Counted from the stretch's first letter, positions 11,373 through 21,096 are shown. The stretch is DNA of 64,000 nt from a marine group bacterium Sva0996 bin134 (GCA_002239105.1 MPNQ01000014.1:17852-81851); one strand, 5' to 3'. Notes: a model not told the origin generated them from the sequence alone. Numbers and translations are program-made.

Positions 11373-11873
11373 ATGGCTCAGACCACTTTCGGAGACACAA
11401 CCATCAACATCGGCGGCGACCTCCCAGCGGTGGGAGCGGCGGCGCCGGCATTCACGCTGACGGGCGGCGATCTGTCCCCGGTCACGCTGGATGGCCTGTC
11501 CGGCCGTAACGTGGTTCTCAACATCTTCCCCAGCATCGACACCAGAGTGTGCGCCGCCAGCGTGCGGGCGTTCAACGAGCGGGCCGCCGGTCTCGACAAC
11601 ACCACCGTGATCTGCGCCTCGATGGACCTGCCTTTTGCCGGCTCCCGCTTCTGCGGTGCCGAGGGCATCGAGAACGTGACCATCGGCTCCATCTTCCGCA
11701 ACCGCGAGTTCTTGGACGACTACGGCGTGGAGATGGTGGACGGCCCCCTTTCCGGCCTCACCGCCCGGGCCGTGGTGGTCATCGCCCCTGACGGCACTGT
11801 GGCCCACTCCGAGTTGGTAGGCGCCATCGCCACCGAACCCGACTACGACGCCGCCCTCGCCGCCTGCTCTTAA
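11373..11873 (+). CDS. tpx: Thiol peroxidase (peroxiredoxin)
   Basis: A 166-residue Tpx, a peroxiredoxin that reduces hydrogen peroxide and organic peroxides with electrons from thioredoxin. The peroxidatic cysteine motif is PSIDTRVCAASVRAFN, and the resolving cysteine is in LPFAGSRFC, with the usual spacing. It is a stand-alone gene running away from the nuclease/methyltransferase gene and converging on the AI-2E-family gene. Confidence 0.95.
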   Translation: MAQTTFGDTTINIGGDLPAVGAAAPAFTLTGGDLSPVTLDGLSGRNVVLNIFPSIDTRVCAASVRAFNERAAGLDNTTVICASMDLPFAGSRFCGAEGIENVTIGSIFRNREFLDDYGVEMVDGPLSGLTARAVVVIAPDGTVAHSELVGAIATEPDYDAALAACS

Positions 11874-11877
11874 CCGC

Positions 11878-11897
11878 GTTCGCCAACTTCGGCGAAC
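11878..11897. terminator. Stem-loop between converging tpx and AI-2E-family genes
   Basis: GTTCGCC at 11878-11884 pairs with GGCGAAC at 11891-11897 around a six-base loop, five bases after the tpx stop and eight before the stop of the gene on the other strand. It has no T tract, so a terminator role in both directions is plausible but not certain. Confidence 0.4.
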
Positions 11898-11904
11898 TGG
11901 GCGA

Positions 11905-13065
11905 TCAGGACTTGCTGCCTCGGCGGAGAACCTCGCGGATCCTCTGTCCTACGGGTTCGCGCGGCGATTGCTGGGCTGCTTCGGCATCTTCTAGCTCTTG
12001 CACCACGTCAACCCGCTCTAGATAGCTGGACAAGAACGACTGGATAGTGGCCGCGGCGGGCAGGGCCAGCAATGCACCCACCGCCCCCAGCAGCAGGCCT
12101 CCGGCGATCACCGAGCCGAACGCCACGGTCACATGGATTTCCATGGTGTGGGCGGTCACCTTGGGCTGAAGCAGGTAGTTCTCCACCTGTTGGTACACCA
12201 CGATGGCGATCAAAATGGCCAGGCCCGTAGATGGCCTGTCCAGCAAACCGATTATCACCGGCAGCGCCCCGGCAATGTAGGTGCCGATAACCGGTACAAA
12301 TTGCGATACCAAGCCCACCCACATCGCCATCGGCACCGGGAAGGGGGCGCCCACCAGCCAGAAAACCAGCCAGTGGACCAAGAACGAGACAACCGCCAGG
12401 ATCAGCCGGCTGTAGATGTAGCCCCCGGTCTTGTCAATCGCCAGATCCCAGATGCTCAGCACAATGCGCTGGCGCTCGGGCGGTAGCAGTGAGCAGATGT
12501 TGCGCCGCAGCTTGGGCCCCTCGGCCACCAGATAGAAGGTGAACAGCACAATGGTCAGGATCTGGAACAGTACCTGCAAGACGGTGGCTCCCAAGTTGAC
12601 CAAATTGTCGGCCAGGCGGGCGGCCAGGTTGGCGACCGCCCCGCCCTCCTGGAACTCGTCGAGCAGGCCCTGGGCATCGATTTCGATGTCGAAGGCGTCC
12701 TCCACCCAATCCTCGATGTCGTTTATGTAGCCGGGAGCGTCGTCGGCGAATTCGCCGATCTGGTCGGCCAAGACCGCGCCGATGGCCCACAAGAACACCC
12801 CCAGCGCGGCCAGCACCGCTAGGAACATGATTCCGGTTCCCACACCCCGCCGAATTCCCATCCGCTCCATCCGGTTCACCGCGGGTTCCAGCGCGAACGA
12901 GACGAAAAACGACACCAGCACGATCACGATCAGCATTTTCAGCTCCGCGATCAGCCATCCCAGCACGTACAGCCCGCCGAGAGCTGCGGCCCCGGTCAGG
13001 ATGGCCCGAAAAAGCCAAGGGGGAACTTTGGGGGAGGGTGTTTCCTCGGACGAAACTTCGTCCAC
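11905..13065 (-). CDS. AI-2E family (PerM-type) membrane transporter
   Basis: A 386-residue membrane protein starting from GTG at 13065. After a short cytoplasmic stretch there are hydrophobic pairs (LTGAAALGGLYVLGWLIAEL and a second at roughly residues 40-65), a soluble region around residues 110-150, and a cluster of C-terminal membrane segments including GAVGALLALPAAATI. This pattern is typical of AI-2E/PerM proteins, which export small molecules or, in some members, ions. The true substrate of most of them is unknown. The charged tail follows the last membrane segment. It is transcribed away from rplC. Confidence 0.85.
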   Translation of the reverse strand: MDEVSSEETPSPKVPPWLFRAILTGAAALGGLYVLGWLIAELKMLIVIVLVSFFVSFALEPAVNRMERMGIRRGVGTGIMFLAVLAALGVFLWAIGAVLADQIGEFADDAPGYINDIEDWVEDAFDIEIDAQGLLDEFQEGGAVANLAARLADNLVNLGATVLQVLFQILTIVLFTFYLVAEGPKLRRNICSLLPPERQRIVLSIWDLAIDKTGGYIYSRLILAVVSFLVHWLVFWLVGAPFPVPMAMWVGLVSQFVPVIGTYIAGALPVIIGLLDRPSTGLAILIAIVVYQQVENYLLQPKVTAHTMEIHVTVAFGSVIAGGLLLGAVGALLALPAAATIQSFLSSYLERVDVVQELEDAEAAQQSPREPVGQRIREVLRRGSKS

Positions 13066-13104
13066 AGTTGCACGCTAACCGTCGCCTTTTGCCCGGTCGG
13101 GGAT

Positions 13105-13133
13105 TTGGCCAATCCCCAGGCAGCCGCTATCCT
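13105..13133 (+). promoter_or_regulatory. Candidate promoter of the rplC cluster
   Basis: TTGGCC (13105-13110) and TATCCT (13128-13133) are separated by 17 bases, 179 bases before the rplC start. A new promoter is expected here because the S10-type operon has lost rpsJ as its first gene. The -35 match is partial. Confidence 0.35.
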
Positions 13134-13242
13134 TTCTATTTCGTGCCGGCCCCGGTCGGCGCTGTTCGTGTCAAACGACGTCCGTCTAGGCCTGCAAGGT
13201 GCAATCACCCTGCTCCAGGAACCGGGCGGCACAACCGAAGCC

Positions 13243-13290
13243 CGCTCCGCCGGAAAGACCCACTCGCTGGGTCTGCACCCGTGCGGAGCG
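13243..13290 (+). promoter_or_regulatory. Structured leader upstream of rplC
   Basis: CGCTCCGC (13243-13250) pairs with GCGGAGCG (13283-13290). Inside it, GACCCA (13257-13262) pairs with TGGGTC (13268-13273) around a CTCGC loop. The nested hairpin ends 22 bases before the rplC start codon. S10-type operons are often controlled by ribosomal protein L4 or others binding the leader; a similar role here is inferred from position and pairing alone. Confidence 0.45.
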
Positions 13291-13312
13291 TTCGCGTGAA
13301 GGCAGGTTCGCG

Positions 13313-13957
13313 GTGGTTGCCAAGGCGATTGTCGGCGAAAAATTAGGAATGACCCAGGTATGGGACGAGAACGACCGCGTCGTGCCCGTGACCGTATTGC
13401 GGGTGGAACCCTGCCGCATTGTGCAGGTCAAACGCCCCGAGACCGATGGCTATTCCGCGCTCCAGGTGACCTTTGGAACCCAGAGCCCCGACCGGCTGAC
13501 CCAGCCGGAGCGAGGCCACTTGGCCAAGGCCGAGGTCGCTCCCGGCCGCACCCTGGTTGAGCTGCGCCTAGACGACGTGGGCACCTACGAAGCCGGGCAG
13601 GAGATCGGCGTCGACGTGTTCGACGGGGGTGAGCTGGTAGACGTCACCGGCGTCAGCAAGGGCAAGGGCTTCACCGGCGTCATGAAGCGGCACAACTTCA
13701 GCGGGCAAAAGGCCAGCCACGGCGCCCATAAGGTCCACCGCAAGCCCGGCGCTGTGGGCCAGTGCGCCACACCGTCGAGGATTTTCCGCGGCAAGAAGAT
13801 GCCGGGACGAGCGGGGGCCGAGAAGGTCACCACTCTCAACCTCCAGGTGGTGAGGGTGGACAGCGAGAACGATTTGATCCTGGTGAAGGGCTCGGTTCCC
13901 GGCCGAAGGGGAGCAACCGTGTTGATTCGCAGCGCAGTGAAGAACGGTGCGAAATGA
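13313..13957 (+). CDS. rplC: 50S ribosomal protein L3
   Basis: A 214-residue L3, an early-assembly large-subunit protein near the peptidyl-transferase centre. The GTG at 13313 gives VVAKAIVGEKLGMTQVWDE, matching family N-termini; the frame is open upstream but that part reads as leader. AAGGCAGG at 13298-13305 can serve as ribosome site. The conserved loop GKGFTGVMKRHNF is present. It is the first gene of the long ribosomal run and overlaps rplD by four bases. Confidence 0.95.
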   Translation: MVAKAIVGEKLGMTQVWDENDRVVPVTVLRVEPCRIVQVKRPETDGYSALQVTFGTQSPDRLTQPERGHLAKAEVAPGRTLVELRLDDVGTYEAGQEIGVDVFDGGELVDVTGVSKGKGFTGVMKRHNFSGQKASHGAHKVHRKPGAVGQCATPSRIFRGKKMPGRAGAEKVTTLNLQVVRVDSENDLILVKGSVPGRRGATVLIRSAVKNGAK

Positions 13958-14646
13958 CCACCGTCACCGTGCGCAATCCCTCCGGCAAGAAGACCGGGAC
14001 CGTGGATCTGGATCCCGAAGTGTTCGACATTGAGCCCAACGTGGCGGTCATGCACCAGGTGGTCACCGCCCAGTTGGCCGCCCGGCGCCGGGGAACCCAG
14101 AGCACCAAGACCCGTTCTGAAGTCAAGGGCGGCGGCGGCAAGCCGTGGCGCCAGAAGGGCACCGGCCGGGCCCGTCACGGATCGACCCGCAACCCGCAGT
14201 GGCGTGGTGGCGGGGTTGCCCTCGGCCCCAAACCCCGGAGCTACCGCCAGCGCACCCCCAAGAAAATGGTCCGCTTGGCCCTGCGGTCGGCCCTGTCCGA
14301 TCGGGCTCGCGACGAGAAAGTGGTTGTGGTTGACCACTGGCGGTTTGAGTCCCCCCGCACCAAGGATGCCCTCGCTGCGCTTAAAGCATTGAAAGCGGAC
14401 GGTCGGGTGCTGTTGGTAGCCGAGCGCGATGAGTCTGAGGTGTGGAAGAGCTTCAGAAATCTGCCAAAAGTCCATCTCGTCAGCCCCGGAGAGTTGAACG
14501 CCTACGACGTACTGGTGTCCGACGTGGTGGTGTTCACCCTCGAAACTCTGCCGACCGCCGTCGCTAGTGAACAGGATGCCGACGAAGCCGACATGGACGA
14601 AGAAGGCACGGACCAAGAACGCATGGACCAAGAGGAAGAGTCATGA
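13954..14646 (+). CDS. rplD: 50S ribosomal protein L4 with acidic tail
   Basis: A 230-residue L4, which binds 23S rRNA and lines the exit tunnel. The ATG at 13954 overlaps the rplC stop (ATGA). The family loop [20 protein letters not shown] is present. After the conserved body there is a short acidic extension ending [11 protein letters not shown], not part of the usual L4 fold. Similar charged tails occur on L22 and S3 in this cluster. L4 is the autoregulator of this operon in some bacteria. Confidence 0.95.
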   Translation: MTTVTVRNPSGKKTGTVDLDPEVFDIEPNVAVMHQVVTAQLAARRRGTQSTKTRSEVKGGGGKPWRQKGTGRARHGSTRNPQWRGGGVALGPKPRSYRQRTPKKMVRLALRSALSDRARDEKVVVVDHWRFESPRTKDALAALKALKADGRVLLVAERDESEVWKSFRNLPKVHLVSPGELNAYDVLVSDVVVFTLETLPTAVASEQDADEADMDEEGTDQERMDQEEES

Positions 14647-14933
14647 AAGACCCCCGCGATGTCGTGCTGGCCCCGATTGTCTCTGAGAAGTCCTACGAGT
14701 TGCTCGAGTCCAACGTCTACACCTTCCGGGTCCACCCCGAATCTTCCAAGCCCGAGATCAAAGACGCCATTGAGACCCTGTTCGATGTCACCGTCGTCAA
14801 GGTCAACACCATGAATCGCAAGGGCAAGCGCCGCCGCAATCGGCGCAGCCCCACCTTCGGCCAAAAACCCGACACCAAGCGGGCATTGGTCACCCTCGCC
14901 GAAGGCGACCAAATCGAGTTGTTCGATGTCTGA
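14643..14933 (+). CDS. rplW: 50S ribosomal protein L23
   Basis: A 96-residue L23, which sits at the tunnel exit and docks trigger factor and SRP. It starts [20 protein letters not shown] and contains [12 protein letters not shown], the usual rRNA-binding part. It overlaps rplD by four bases (ATGA), so translation is coupled. Confidence 0.96.
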   Translation: MKDPRDVVLAPIVSEKSYELLESNVYTFRVHPESSKPEIKDAIETLFDVTVVKVNTMNRKGKRRRNRRSPTFGQKPDTKRALVTLAEGDQIELFDV

Positions 14934-14941
14934 GGCAGGTC

Positions 14942-15778
14942 ATGGCAGTACGTAGACGCAATCCCACCAGCCCCGGCCGCCGCTTTCAGACGGTGTCGGA
15001 CTTTTCCGGTATCACCACCACGAAGCCGGAGCGGTCGCTGGTCGCCAAAAAGACCAGCACCGGCGGGCGCAACAACCATGGCCGCAAGACCTCCCGCCAC
15101 CGAGGCGGAGGCCACAAGCAGCGGTATCGGGTCATCGATTTCAAGCGGGCCAAAGACGGCGTTCCGGCCACGGTGGCCTCAGTGGAATACGACCCCAACC
15201 GCAACTGCCGCATCCTGCTGCTGCACTTCCATGACGGGGAGAAGCGCTACGTCTTGGCTCCTGAAGGTGTCGGCGTGGGCGACGTTTTGCAGAACGGTCC
15301 TGGATCTGAGATCAGGCCGGGCAACGCCCTGCCGCTTCGCTACATCCCGGTGGGTACCACCGTGCACGCAGTGGAACTGAAACCGGGCGGCGGCGCTCGC
15401 ATGGCCCGCTCCGCCGGAGCCAGCGCCCAGCTCGTAGCCAAAGAAGGCAGCTTCGCCACCATCCGACTGCCCAGCACCGAGATGCGCCGAGTGCCCATCG
15501 ACTGCCGGGCCACCGTGGGATCGGTGGGCAACGCCGAGGCCGAGCTCATCAAGCTGGGCAAAGCCGGCCGATCCCGCTGGAAGGGAGTGCGGCCGCAAAC
15601 CCGAGGTGTGGCCATGAACCCGGTGGACCACCCCCTGGGCGGCGGCGAGGGCAAATCCTCCGGTGGACGCCATCCCGTGTCGCCCTGGGGTCAGGCCGAG
15701 GGTCGCACCCGCAACAAGAAGAAGAAGTCACAGCAAATGATCGTCCGACGGCGCCGTACCCGCGGCGGACGTCGCTAG
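14942..15778 (+). CDS. rplB: 50S ribosomal protein L2
   Basis: A 278-residue L2, one of the most conserved large-subunit proteins, needed for subunit association and peptidyl transfer. Family marks include [20 protein letters not shown] and the C-terminal [16 protein letters not shown] loop with its essential histidine. It lies eight bases after rplW. Confidence 0.97.
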   Translation: MAVRRRNPTSPGRRFQTVSDFSGITTTKPERSLVAKKTSTGGRNNHGRKTSRHRGGGHKQRYRVIDFKRAKDGVPATVASVEYDPNRNCRILLLHFHDGEKRYVLAPEGVGVGDVLQNGPGSEIRPGNALPLRYIPVGTTVHAVELKPGGGARMARSAGASAQLVAKEGSFATIRLPSTEMRRVPIDCRATVGSVGNAEAELIKLGKAGRSRWKGVRPQTRGVAMNPVDHPLGGGEGKSSGGRHPVSPWGQAEGRTRNKKKKSQQMIVRRRRTRGGRR

Positions 15779-15805
15779 GGAAAAGACCGAAAGGAGGGAC
15801 CGCAC

Positions 15806-16084
15806 ATGCCCAGAAGTTTGAAGAAGGGGCCGTTCGTCGACGGCCACCTACTGCGCAAGGTTGACGCCCTCAACGACCAGAACACCAAGCAGGTCATCCG
15901 GACTTGGTCCCGCCGTTCCACCATCATCCCCGACATGGTGGGCCACACCATCGCCGTTCATGACGGGCGCAAGCACGTGCCGGTGTACATCACCGAGTCG
16001 ATGGTGGGCCACAAGCTGGGCGAATTCGCCCCCACCCGTACATTCCGAGCCCACGCCGGCCAAGAGCGGGGAGTCCGTCGCTGA
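15806..16084 (+). CDS. rpsS: 30S ribosomal protein S19
   Basis: A 92-residue S19, located in the head of the small subunit. It begins [15 protein letters not shown] and carries [20 protein letters not shown] and the [16 protein letters not shown] signature. GAAAGGAGGG at 15789-15798 is a strong ribosome site. Its stop overlaps the rplV start. Confidence 0.97.
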   Translation: MPRSLKKGPFVDGHLLRKVDALNDQNTKQVIRTWSRRSTIIPDMVGHTIAVHDGRKHVPVYITESMVGHKLGEFAPTRTFRAHAGQERGVRR

Positions 16085-16800
16085 TGGCTACGGTCACCGT
16101 GGACAACGAGACCCGCCCGGGAAGCCGGGCTGTGGCCAAGTACGTGCGCTCATCGGCCTTCAAGGTCCGCGAGGTGCTCGACTTGGTGCGAGGGAAGTCG
16201 TATTCCGAGGCTCGGGAGATTCTGACCTTCTCCGAGCGGCGCATCTCCGACGCGATCGCCAAGTGCCTCGACTCCGCGGTGGCCAATGCCGAGCACAACC
16301 ACGAGCTCGACGGCGACGAGTTGTATGTCGCCGCCTGTTATGCCGACGAGGGTCCTACCCTGAAGCGCTGGCGGCCTCGGGCCCGGGGCCGGGCCACCCG
16401 CATCCGCAAGCGGACCTGCCACATCACCGTGGTGGTGGCCCGCTACTCCGATGAGGAACTGGCCGCCATCGACGCCCGCTTGGCCCTAAAGGGCACTGGT
16501 CGCCGCAGCTCGGCCGCCGAGGCCCGACGCCGGCGGGTGGCAGCCAGCCGGGAGCGCGACGCCGAGCGGGCCGAAGACCACGACCATGACGAGGAAGACC
16601 TCGAAGCCATGGACGAAACCGATGTGGTCGAAGACGACATTGAGGACGTCGAAGATGGCGAAGACGAAGCAGTCGCCGAAGCCGACGATTCCGAAACCGA
16701 CGACGACGATGGCGAAGACGAAGCAGTCGCCGAAGCCGACGATTCCGAATCCCAAACCGAGACCGAAGCCGACGTCGAATCCGACGAGAAGGAATCCTGA
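16084..16800 (+). CDS. rplV: 50S ribosomal protein L22 with long acidic repeat tail
   Basis: A 238-residue protein, about twice the usual L22 length. Residues 1-120 are a normal L22 ([18 protein letters not shown], and [20 protein letters not shown], the tunnel-wall hairpin). From about residue 145 the chain is strongly acidic and contains the block [13 protein letters not shown] twice, encoded by a 42-base direct repeat. The tail has no hydrophobic core and is probably disordered. It overlaps rpsS and rpsC by one base each. The first half is certain as L22; the job of the tail is unknown. Confidence 0.95.
   Translation: MATVTVDNETRPGSRAVAKYVRSSAFKVREVLDLVRGKSYSEAREILTFSERRISDAIAKCLDSAVANAEHNHELDGDELYVAACYADEGPTLKRWRPRARGRATRIRKRTCHITVVVARYSDEELAAIDARLALKGTGRRSSAAEARRRRVAASRERDAERAEDHDHDEEDLEAMDETDVVEDDIEDVEDGEDEAVAEADDSETDDDDGEDEAVAEADDSESQTETEADVESDEKES
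16654..16749 (+). repeat. 42-base perfect direct repeat inside rplV
   Basis: The 42 bases at 16654-16695 recur without change at 16708-16749, a period of 54 bases (18 codons), so the repeat keeps the frame. It encodes [14 protein letters not shown] twice. Perfect identity at synonymous sites suggests recent duplication by slippage. Confidence 0.9.
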
Positions 16801-17702
16801 TGGGCCAGAAGATCAATCCTTACGGATTCCGACTCGGGGTCACCACCGACTGGAAGTCGCGCTGGTTCGCCAATCGCCGAGAGTACGGCGACTTCATCAT
16901 CGAGGATTGGAAGGTACGCGACTACTTGATGTCGGAACTGCCCCATGCCGCCATCAGCCGTATCGAGATCGAGCGCACCCGTGACCGGCTCCGGGTCGAT
17001 GTCCACACCGCCCGACCGGGAATCGTCATCGGTCGCCGGGGCAGCGAGGCCGATCGGCTCCGCAACGGCCTGGCCAAGATCACCGGCAACAACCGGGTGC
17101 AACTCAACATCCAGGAGATCAAGCAGCCCGAACTCGACGCCGCCCTTATCTCCCAGGGAGTGGCCGACCAGCTCGCCAACCGAGTGGCTTTCCGGCGGGC
17201 TATGAAGCGAGCGGTGCAGAATGCGCAGAAGGCTGGCGCTCTCGGCATTCGGGTGCAGTGCTCGGGCCGTTTGGGCGGCTCAGAGATGGCCCGCACCGAG
17301 TGGTACCGAGAGGGCCGCGTACCCCTGCACACCCTCCGGGCCGACATCGATTACGGCTTTCGCGAGGCCCACACCACCTACGGCCGCATCGGGGTAAAGG
17401 TATGGATCTACAAGGGCGACATCCTCCCCTACAAGACCCAGGCCGAGGACAAGATCAGCCGAGAGGCGGCCATGGCGGTGGGCGAGGCATCCGGCACGCA
17501 AAAGCCCCGAGCCGTGGTGTCCTCGGCAGCCGCCCCGCGCCAGGGCGAAGTTGAGCGCACCGAAGAGGCCGAAGAACCCGCACCCCTCATCAAAGAGGCT
17601 GATCCAGAATTCGAGAAGCTGCTTGAGGAGGAGGAAGACATCCTCCGCACGACTCGCGAGCACCGCGAGACTCCTCACTTCCGACCCGGCGATGGAGACT
17701 GA
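16800..17702 (+). CDS. rpsC: 30S ribosomal protein S3 with C-terminal extension
   Basis: A 300-residue S3, part of the mRNA entry site. The start ATG overlaps the rplV stop (TGATG). It begins [20 protein letters not shown]. The KH domain has VIGRRGSE and the C-terminal domain has [16 protein letters not shown] and [20 protein letters not shown]. After about residue 225 there is an extra acidic stretch with [21 protein letters not shown]3 length varies in actinobacteria, so the extension is unusual only in being so acidic. Confidence 0.96.
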   Translation: MGQKINPYGFRLGVTTDWKSRWFANRREYGDFIIEDWKVRDYLMSELPHAAISRIEIERTRDRLRVDVHTARPGIVIGRRGSEADRLRNGLAKITGNNRVQLNIQEIKQPELDAALISQGVADQLANRVAFRRAMKRAVQNAQKAGALGIRVQCSGRLGGSEMARTEWYREGRVPLHTLRADIDYGFREAHTTYGRIGVKVWIYKGDILPYKTQAEDKISREAAMAVGEASGTQKPRAVVSSAAAPRQGEVERTEEAEEPAPLIKEADPEFEKLLEEEEDILRTTREHRETPHFRPGDGD

Positions 17703-17708
17703 CCAGTC

Positions 17709-18122
17709 ATGTTGATGCCCAAGAAGGTCAAGCACCGCAAGCACCATCGAGGCCGGACAAAGGGCATCGCCAAGGGTGGCACTGCTGTCACCTTTGGCGA
17801 GTACGGCATCAAGGCCCTTGAGCCGGGATGGATCACCGCGCGCCAGATCGAGGCCACCCGTATCGCCATCACCCGGCACATCCGTCGGGGCGGCAAGGTG
17901 TGGATCAACATCTTCCCTGACAAGCCGGTCACCGAGAAGCCCGCCGAGACCCGCATGGGCTCGGGCAAAGGCAACCCGGAGCGATGGGTAGCGGTAGTGA
18001 AACCCGGCCGCATCCTGTTCGAGCTCTCCTACCACGACCGTGAGGTGGCCAAGACGGCCATCGAGCGGGGAATCCAGAAGCTCCCGATCAAAGCTCGGTT
18101 TGTCGAGCGCCAGGAGGGGTGA
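17709..18122 (+). CDS. rplP: 50S ribosomal protein L16
   Basis: A 137-residue L16, which helps place the A-site tRNA on the large subunit. It begins [19 protein letters not shown]; a second ATG two codons later at 17715 is possible. Conserved segments include [18 protein letters not shown]. It lies six bases after rpsC. Confidence 0.96.
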   Translation: MLMPKKVKHRKHHRGRTKGIAKGGTAVTFGEYGIKALEPGWITARQIEATRIAITRHIRRGGKVWINIFPDKPVTEKPAETRMGSGKGNPERWVAVVKPGRILFELSYHDREVAKTAIERGIQKLPIKARFVERQEG

Positions 18123-18127
18123 TTGCC

Positions 18128-18367
18128 ATGGCCCGCAAAGCAACCTGGCAGAACCTGAGCGACGCCGATCTCATCGAGCGGATCGACGAAGCCAAAGACG
18201 AAGTATTCAAGCTCCGCTTCCAAATCGTTACCGGCCGCTTGGACAACACTTCCCGCCTCAAGCAGGCCAAAAAGGAAGTGGCTCGAGCCATGACCGAGCT
18301 GCGGATGCGGGAAATCCAAGCCTCGGAGGCGCTGGACGCTGAGATGGAGGAGGCCGGCAATGGCTGA
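18128..18367 (+). CDS. rpmC: 50S ribosomal protein L29
   Basis: A 79-residue L29, located at the tunnel exit beside L23. The ATG at 18128 is chosen because AGGAGGGG at 18112-18119 lies eight bases upstream; a GTG at 18119 would overlap that site and rplP. It has the helical-hairpin pattern of the family (LKFRFQIVTGRLDN-like: LRFQIVTGRLDNTSRLKQ). It overlaps rpsQ by eight bases. Confidence 0.92.
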   Translation: MARKATWQNLSDADLIERIDEAKDEVFKLRFQIVTGRLDNTSRLKQAKKEVARAMTELRMREIQASEALDAEMEEAGNG

Positions 18368-18677
18368 CCCAACAACCGAAACGGCTGATGCGGCCTCAAT
18401 GGATGCCGAATCGCAGCCTGCTACCCGGCCCAACAGCCGAAAGGTGCGGGAGGGGATGGTGACGGCTGTCTCCATGGACAAGACCGCGGTGGTGGTCTCC
18501 ACCGATCGCGTCCGCCATCGCCGATACAACAAGACCGTGCAGCGCACCACCCGCCTGTATGTCCACGACGAATCCAACGAGCTCGCGGTGGGCGACAGGG
18601 TGCGGGTTCAAGAAACCCGTCCCCTGTCCAAGACCAAACGGTGGCGGCTGGTCGAGATCTTGGAGCGTGCCCGATGA
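18360..18677 (+). CDS. rpsQ: 30S ribosomal protein S17 with N-terminal extension
   Basis: A 105-residue S17 with an extra N-terminal stretch of about 25 residues rich in Thr, Ala and Ser. The core begins [19 protein letters not shown] and has the family motif [20 protein letters not shown]17 is a primary 16S rRNA binder. It overlaps both neighbours. Confidence 0.95.
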   Translation: MADPTTETADAASMDAESQPATRPNSRKVREGMVTAVSMDKTAVVVSTDRVRHRRYNKTVQRTTRLYVHDESNELAVGDRVRVQETRPLSKTKRWRLVEILERAR

Positions 18678-19042
18678 TCCAGCAAGAGACCAGGGTCAAG
18701 GTGGCCGACAACTCCGGAGCCAAAGAGGTGCTATGCATCCGAGTTCTGGGTTCGTCCCGGAAGCGCTACGCCACCATCGGCGACGTGTTCGTGGCCACTG
18801 TCAAAGACGCCATGCCCGGTGCGCAGGTTCGCAAGGGCGATGTGGTGCGCTGCGTGCTGGTAAGGGCCAAGAAAGAGAAGCGCCGCAAAGACGGCTCCTA
18901 CATCCGCTTCGACGAGAACGCCGCTGTGCTCATCAACGAGCAGCAGCAGCCTCGGGGAACCCGCATCTTCGGCCCGGTTGGGCGGGAGCTGCGTGACAAG
19001 CGATTCATGCGCATCGTGTCGCTCGCACCGGAGGTGTTGTAG
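18674..19042 (+). CDS. rplN: 50S ribosomal protein L14
   Basis: A 122-residue L14, the standard length. The ATG at 18674 overlaps the rpsQ stop and gives [20 protein letters not shown]. The signature [18 protein letters not shown] and the C-terminal [19 protein letters not shown] are present. It is a large-subunit interface protein. Confidence 0.97.
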   Translation: MIQQETRVKVADNSGAKEVLCIRVLGSSRKRYATIGDVFVATVKDAMPGAQVRKGDVVRCVLVRAKKEKRRKDGSYIRFDENAAVLINEQQQPRGTRIFGPVGRELRDKRFMRIVSLAPEVL

Positions 19043-19047
19043 CCGCC

Positions 19048-19356
19048 ATGAAAGTCCGCAAGGGAGATCGGGTCCGAGTGCTCAGCGGTAAAGACCGGGG
19101 CAAGGAGGGCGAAGTCATGTTCGCCTACCCGGCCAAGGGAACGTTGATCGTCGACGGCGTGAACATCGCCAAGAAACACCAGGGGCCCCGCCAGGGGATC
19201 ATGCAGACCGGCATCATCGACAAGGAGATGCCCATCAAGGCCTCCACCGTGGCCGTAATCAGCCCGGCCGACGGCCGCCCCACCCGGGTTGGGTACCGGT
19301 TTGACACCGATGGCCGAAAGATCCGGGTCTGCCGACGCACCGGGGTGGATCTGTAA
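19048..19356 (+). CDS. rplX: 50S ribosomal protein L24
   Basis: A 102-residue L24, an assembly initiator of the large subunit. It has the KOW motif near the start ([15 protein letters not shown]), followed by [11 protein letters not shown]. Its stop overlaps the rplE start by one base. Confidence 0.96.
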   Translation: MKVRKGDRVRVLSGKDRGKEGEVMFAYPAKGTLIVDGVNIAKKHQGPRQGIMQTGIIDKEMPIKASTVAVISPADGRPTRVGYRFDTDGRKIRVCRRTGVDL

Positions 19357-19922
19357 TGGCTGCCACCGCCACCGCTCCCCGGCTGCAAATCCTGTACCGC
19401 GAAGAGGTCCGCGACCAGCTCAAGGAGCAGTTGGGGCTCGACAACGTCATGCAGGTGCCCCGATTCGAGAAGATCGTGGTCAACATGGGTGTCGGCGAAG
19501 CTGTGGCCCAGGCCAAGCTGCTCGACGGCGCGGTGGCCGACCTGACCACCATCTCCGGCCAGCGCCCGATCATCACTCGGGCCAAGAAGTCCATCGCTAA
19601 CTTCAAGATCCGCGAGGGGAACCCCATCGGGGCCAAAGTCACCCTTAGGGGTGTTCGCATGTGGGAGTTCCTAGACCGGCTTATCAACCTGGCCATCCCC
19701 CGCATCCGGGACTTCCGCGGCCTTTCGCCCCGCTCCTTCGACGGGAACGGCAACTACTCGTTCGGAGTCACCGAGCAGCTCATCTTCCCCGAAGTCGACT
19801 ACGACTCCATCGACACCATCAGAGGTATGGACATCACCATCGTTACCACCGCAAGCAACGACGAAGAGGGTCGAGCGCTGCTCGAAGCCTTCGCGTTCCC
19901 ATTCCAAGCCGAGGGGCAATAA
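19356..19922 (+). CDS. rplE: 50S ribosomal protein L5
   Basis: A 188-residue L5, which binds 5S rRNA in the central protuberance. It has [33 protein letters not shown] and [20 protein letters not shown]. It lies between rplX and rpsN in normal order. Confidence 0.97.
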   Translation: MAATATAPRLQILYREEVRDQLKEQLGLDNVMQVPRFEKIVVNMGVGEAVAQAKLLDGAVADLTTISGQRPIITRAKKSIANFKIREGNPIGAKVTLRGVRMWEFLDRLINLAIPRIRDFRGLSPRSFDGNGNYSFGVTEQLIFPEVDYDSIDTIRGMDITIVTTASNDEEGRALLEAFAFPFQAEGQ

Positions 19923-19926
19923 CTCA

Positions 19927-20112
19927 ATGGCAAAAAAGGCGCTTATCCAGAAGCAACAGCGAACGCCCAAGTTCAAGGTGCGGGCCTACACCCGCTGCCG
20001 CCGCTGCGGTCGGCCTAGAGCCGTGTACCGCAAGTTCGGCCTGTGTCGAGTGTGTCTAAGGGAGCTGGCCCACGCCGGCGAAATTCCCGGCCTGACAAAG
20101 GCGAGCTGGTGA
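19927..20112 (+). CDS. rpsN: 30S ribosomal protein S14, zinc-binding type
   Basis: A 61-residue S14 of the short, zinc-ribbon type (also called rpsZ). The four zinc ligands are two CxxC pairs, [10 protein letters not shown] and [10 protein letters not shown]. It begins [20 protein letters not shown]. No zinc-free paralogue is in the window. Confidence 0.96.
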   Translation: MAKKALIQKQQRTPKFKVRAYTRCRRCGRPRAVYRKFGLCRVCLRELAHAGEIPGLTKASW

Positions 20113-20124
20113 GGTGATGCGACT

Positions 20125-20529
20125 GTGACCATGACCGACCCCATCGCCGACATGTTGACCCGTATCCGCAACGCCAACACGGCCATGCGCGACGAGGTCA
20201 AGATGCCGTCCTCCAAACAGAAGGTGGCGCTAGCCGACGTTCTGAAGCAGGAGGGCTACATCCGCAGCTTCCAAGTTGCCGAGGCCGAAACCGGCCCCGG
20301 GCAAACCCTCACCATCGACATGAAGTACTCCGAACAGCGGGAGCGGGTCATCTCGGGTATCACCCGGGTGTCCAAGCCCGGCCTGCGGGTGTACTCCAAG
20401 TCGGACAGAATCCCCCGAGTGCTGGGCGGCCTTGGTGTGGCCATCGTGTCCACCAGCAAAGGCCTGATGAGCGACCGCGAGGCTCGACGCCGCCGTATGG
20501 GCGGCGAAGTCGTCTGCGTGGTCTGGTAG
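20125..20529 (+). CDS. rpsH: 30S ribosomal protein S8
   Basis: A 134-residue S8, a primary 16S rRNA binder. The GTG at 20125 is preferred over the ATG at 20131 because GAGGTGA at 20111-20117 is then seven bases away. It has [16 protein letters not shown] and the C-terminal [19 protein letters not shown] and GGEVVCVVW. Confidence 0.95.
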   Translation: MTMTDPIADMLTRIRNANTAMRDEVKMPSSKQKVALADVLKQEGYIRSFQVAEAETGPGQTLTIDMKYSEQRERVISGITRVSKPGLRVYSKSDRIPRVLGGLGVAIVSTSKGLMSDREARRRRMGGEVVCVVW

Positions 20530-20539
20530 GAGGCCTGCG

Positions 20540-21079
20540 GTGTCACGAGTAGGAAAGAACCCGATCCCGGTTCCAGACGGTGTGGATGTGGCCATCGACG
20601 GCGCCCACGTCACCGTCACCGGTAGCCGCGGCTCGCTGGAGCACGATCTACCCGAGGTCATCTCGGCCCGGATCACCGACGGTTTCGTTGTCGTCGAGCG
20701 CGCCGATGAGGAACGCAATACCAAGGCCCTGCACGGATTGAGCCGCTCGCTGCTGGCCAACATGGTCACCGGCGTCAGCGATGGCTACCGCAAGGAACTG
20801 GAGATCGTGGGCGTTGGCTACCGGGCCATCCCCCAAGGCGCCGCCAAAATCGAGTTGCAACTGGGGTTCAGCCATCCGGTGCACGTAGAGGCCCCTGACG
20901 GCGTGACCTTCGAGGTGCCCAACCAAACGAGTATCCATGTGCTGGGAATCGACAAGCAGGCGGTTGGTCAAGTAGCCGCCGACATTCGGGCCATCCGCAA
21001 GCCCGAGCCCTACCGGGGCAAAGGCATCCGCTACGCCGGTGAGCGGATTATCCGCAAGGCCGGGAAGGCCGCCAAGTAG
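20540..21079 (+). CDS. rplF: 50S ribosomal protein L6
   Basis: A 179-residue L6, near the GTPase centre. The GTG start is preceded by TAGGAGG (20527-20533). It begins [17 protein letters not shown] and contains the C-terminal signature [16 protein letters not shown]. Normal length. Confidence 0.97.
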   Translation: MSRVGKNPIPVPDGVDVAIDGAHVTVTGSRGSLEHDLPEVISARITDGFVVVERADEERNTKALHGLSRSLLANMVTGVSDGYRKELEIVGVGYRAIPQGAAKIELQLGFSHPVHVEAPDGVTFEVPNQTSIHVLGIDKQAVGQVAADIRAIRKPEPYRGKGIRYAGERIIRKAGKAAK

Positions 21080-21096
21080 TAGAGCTGGGAATCGAC

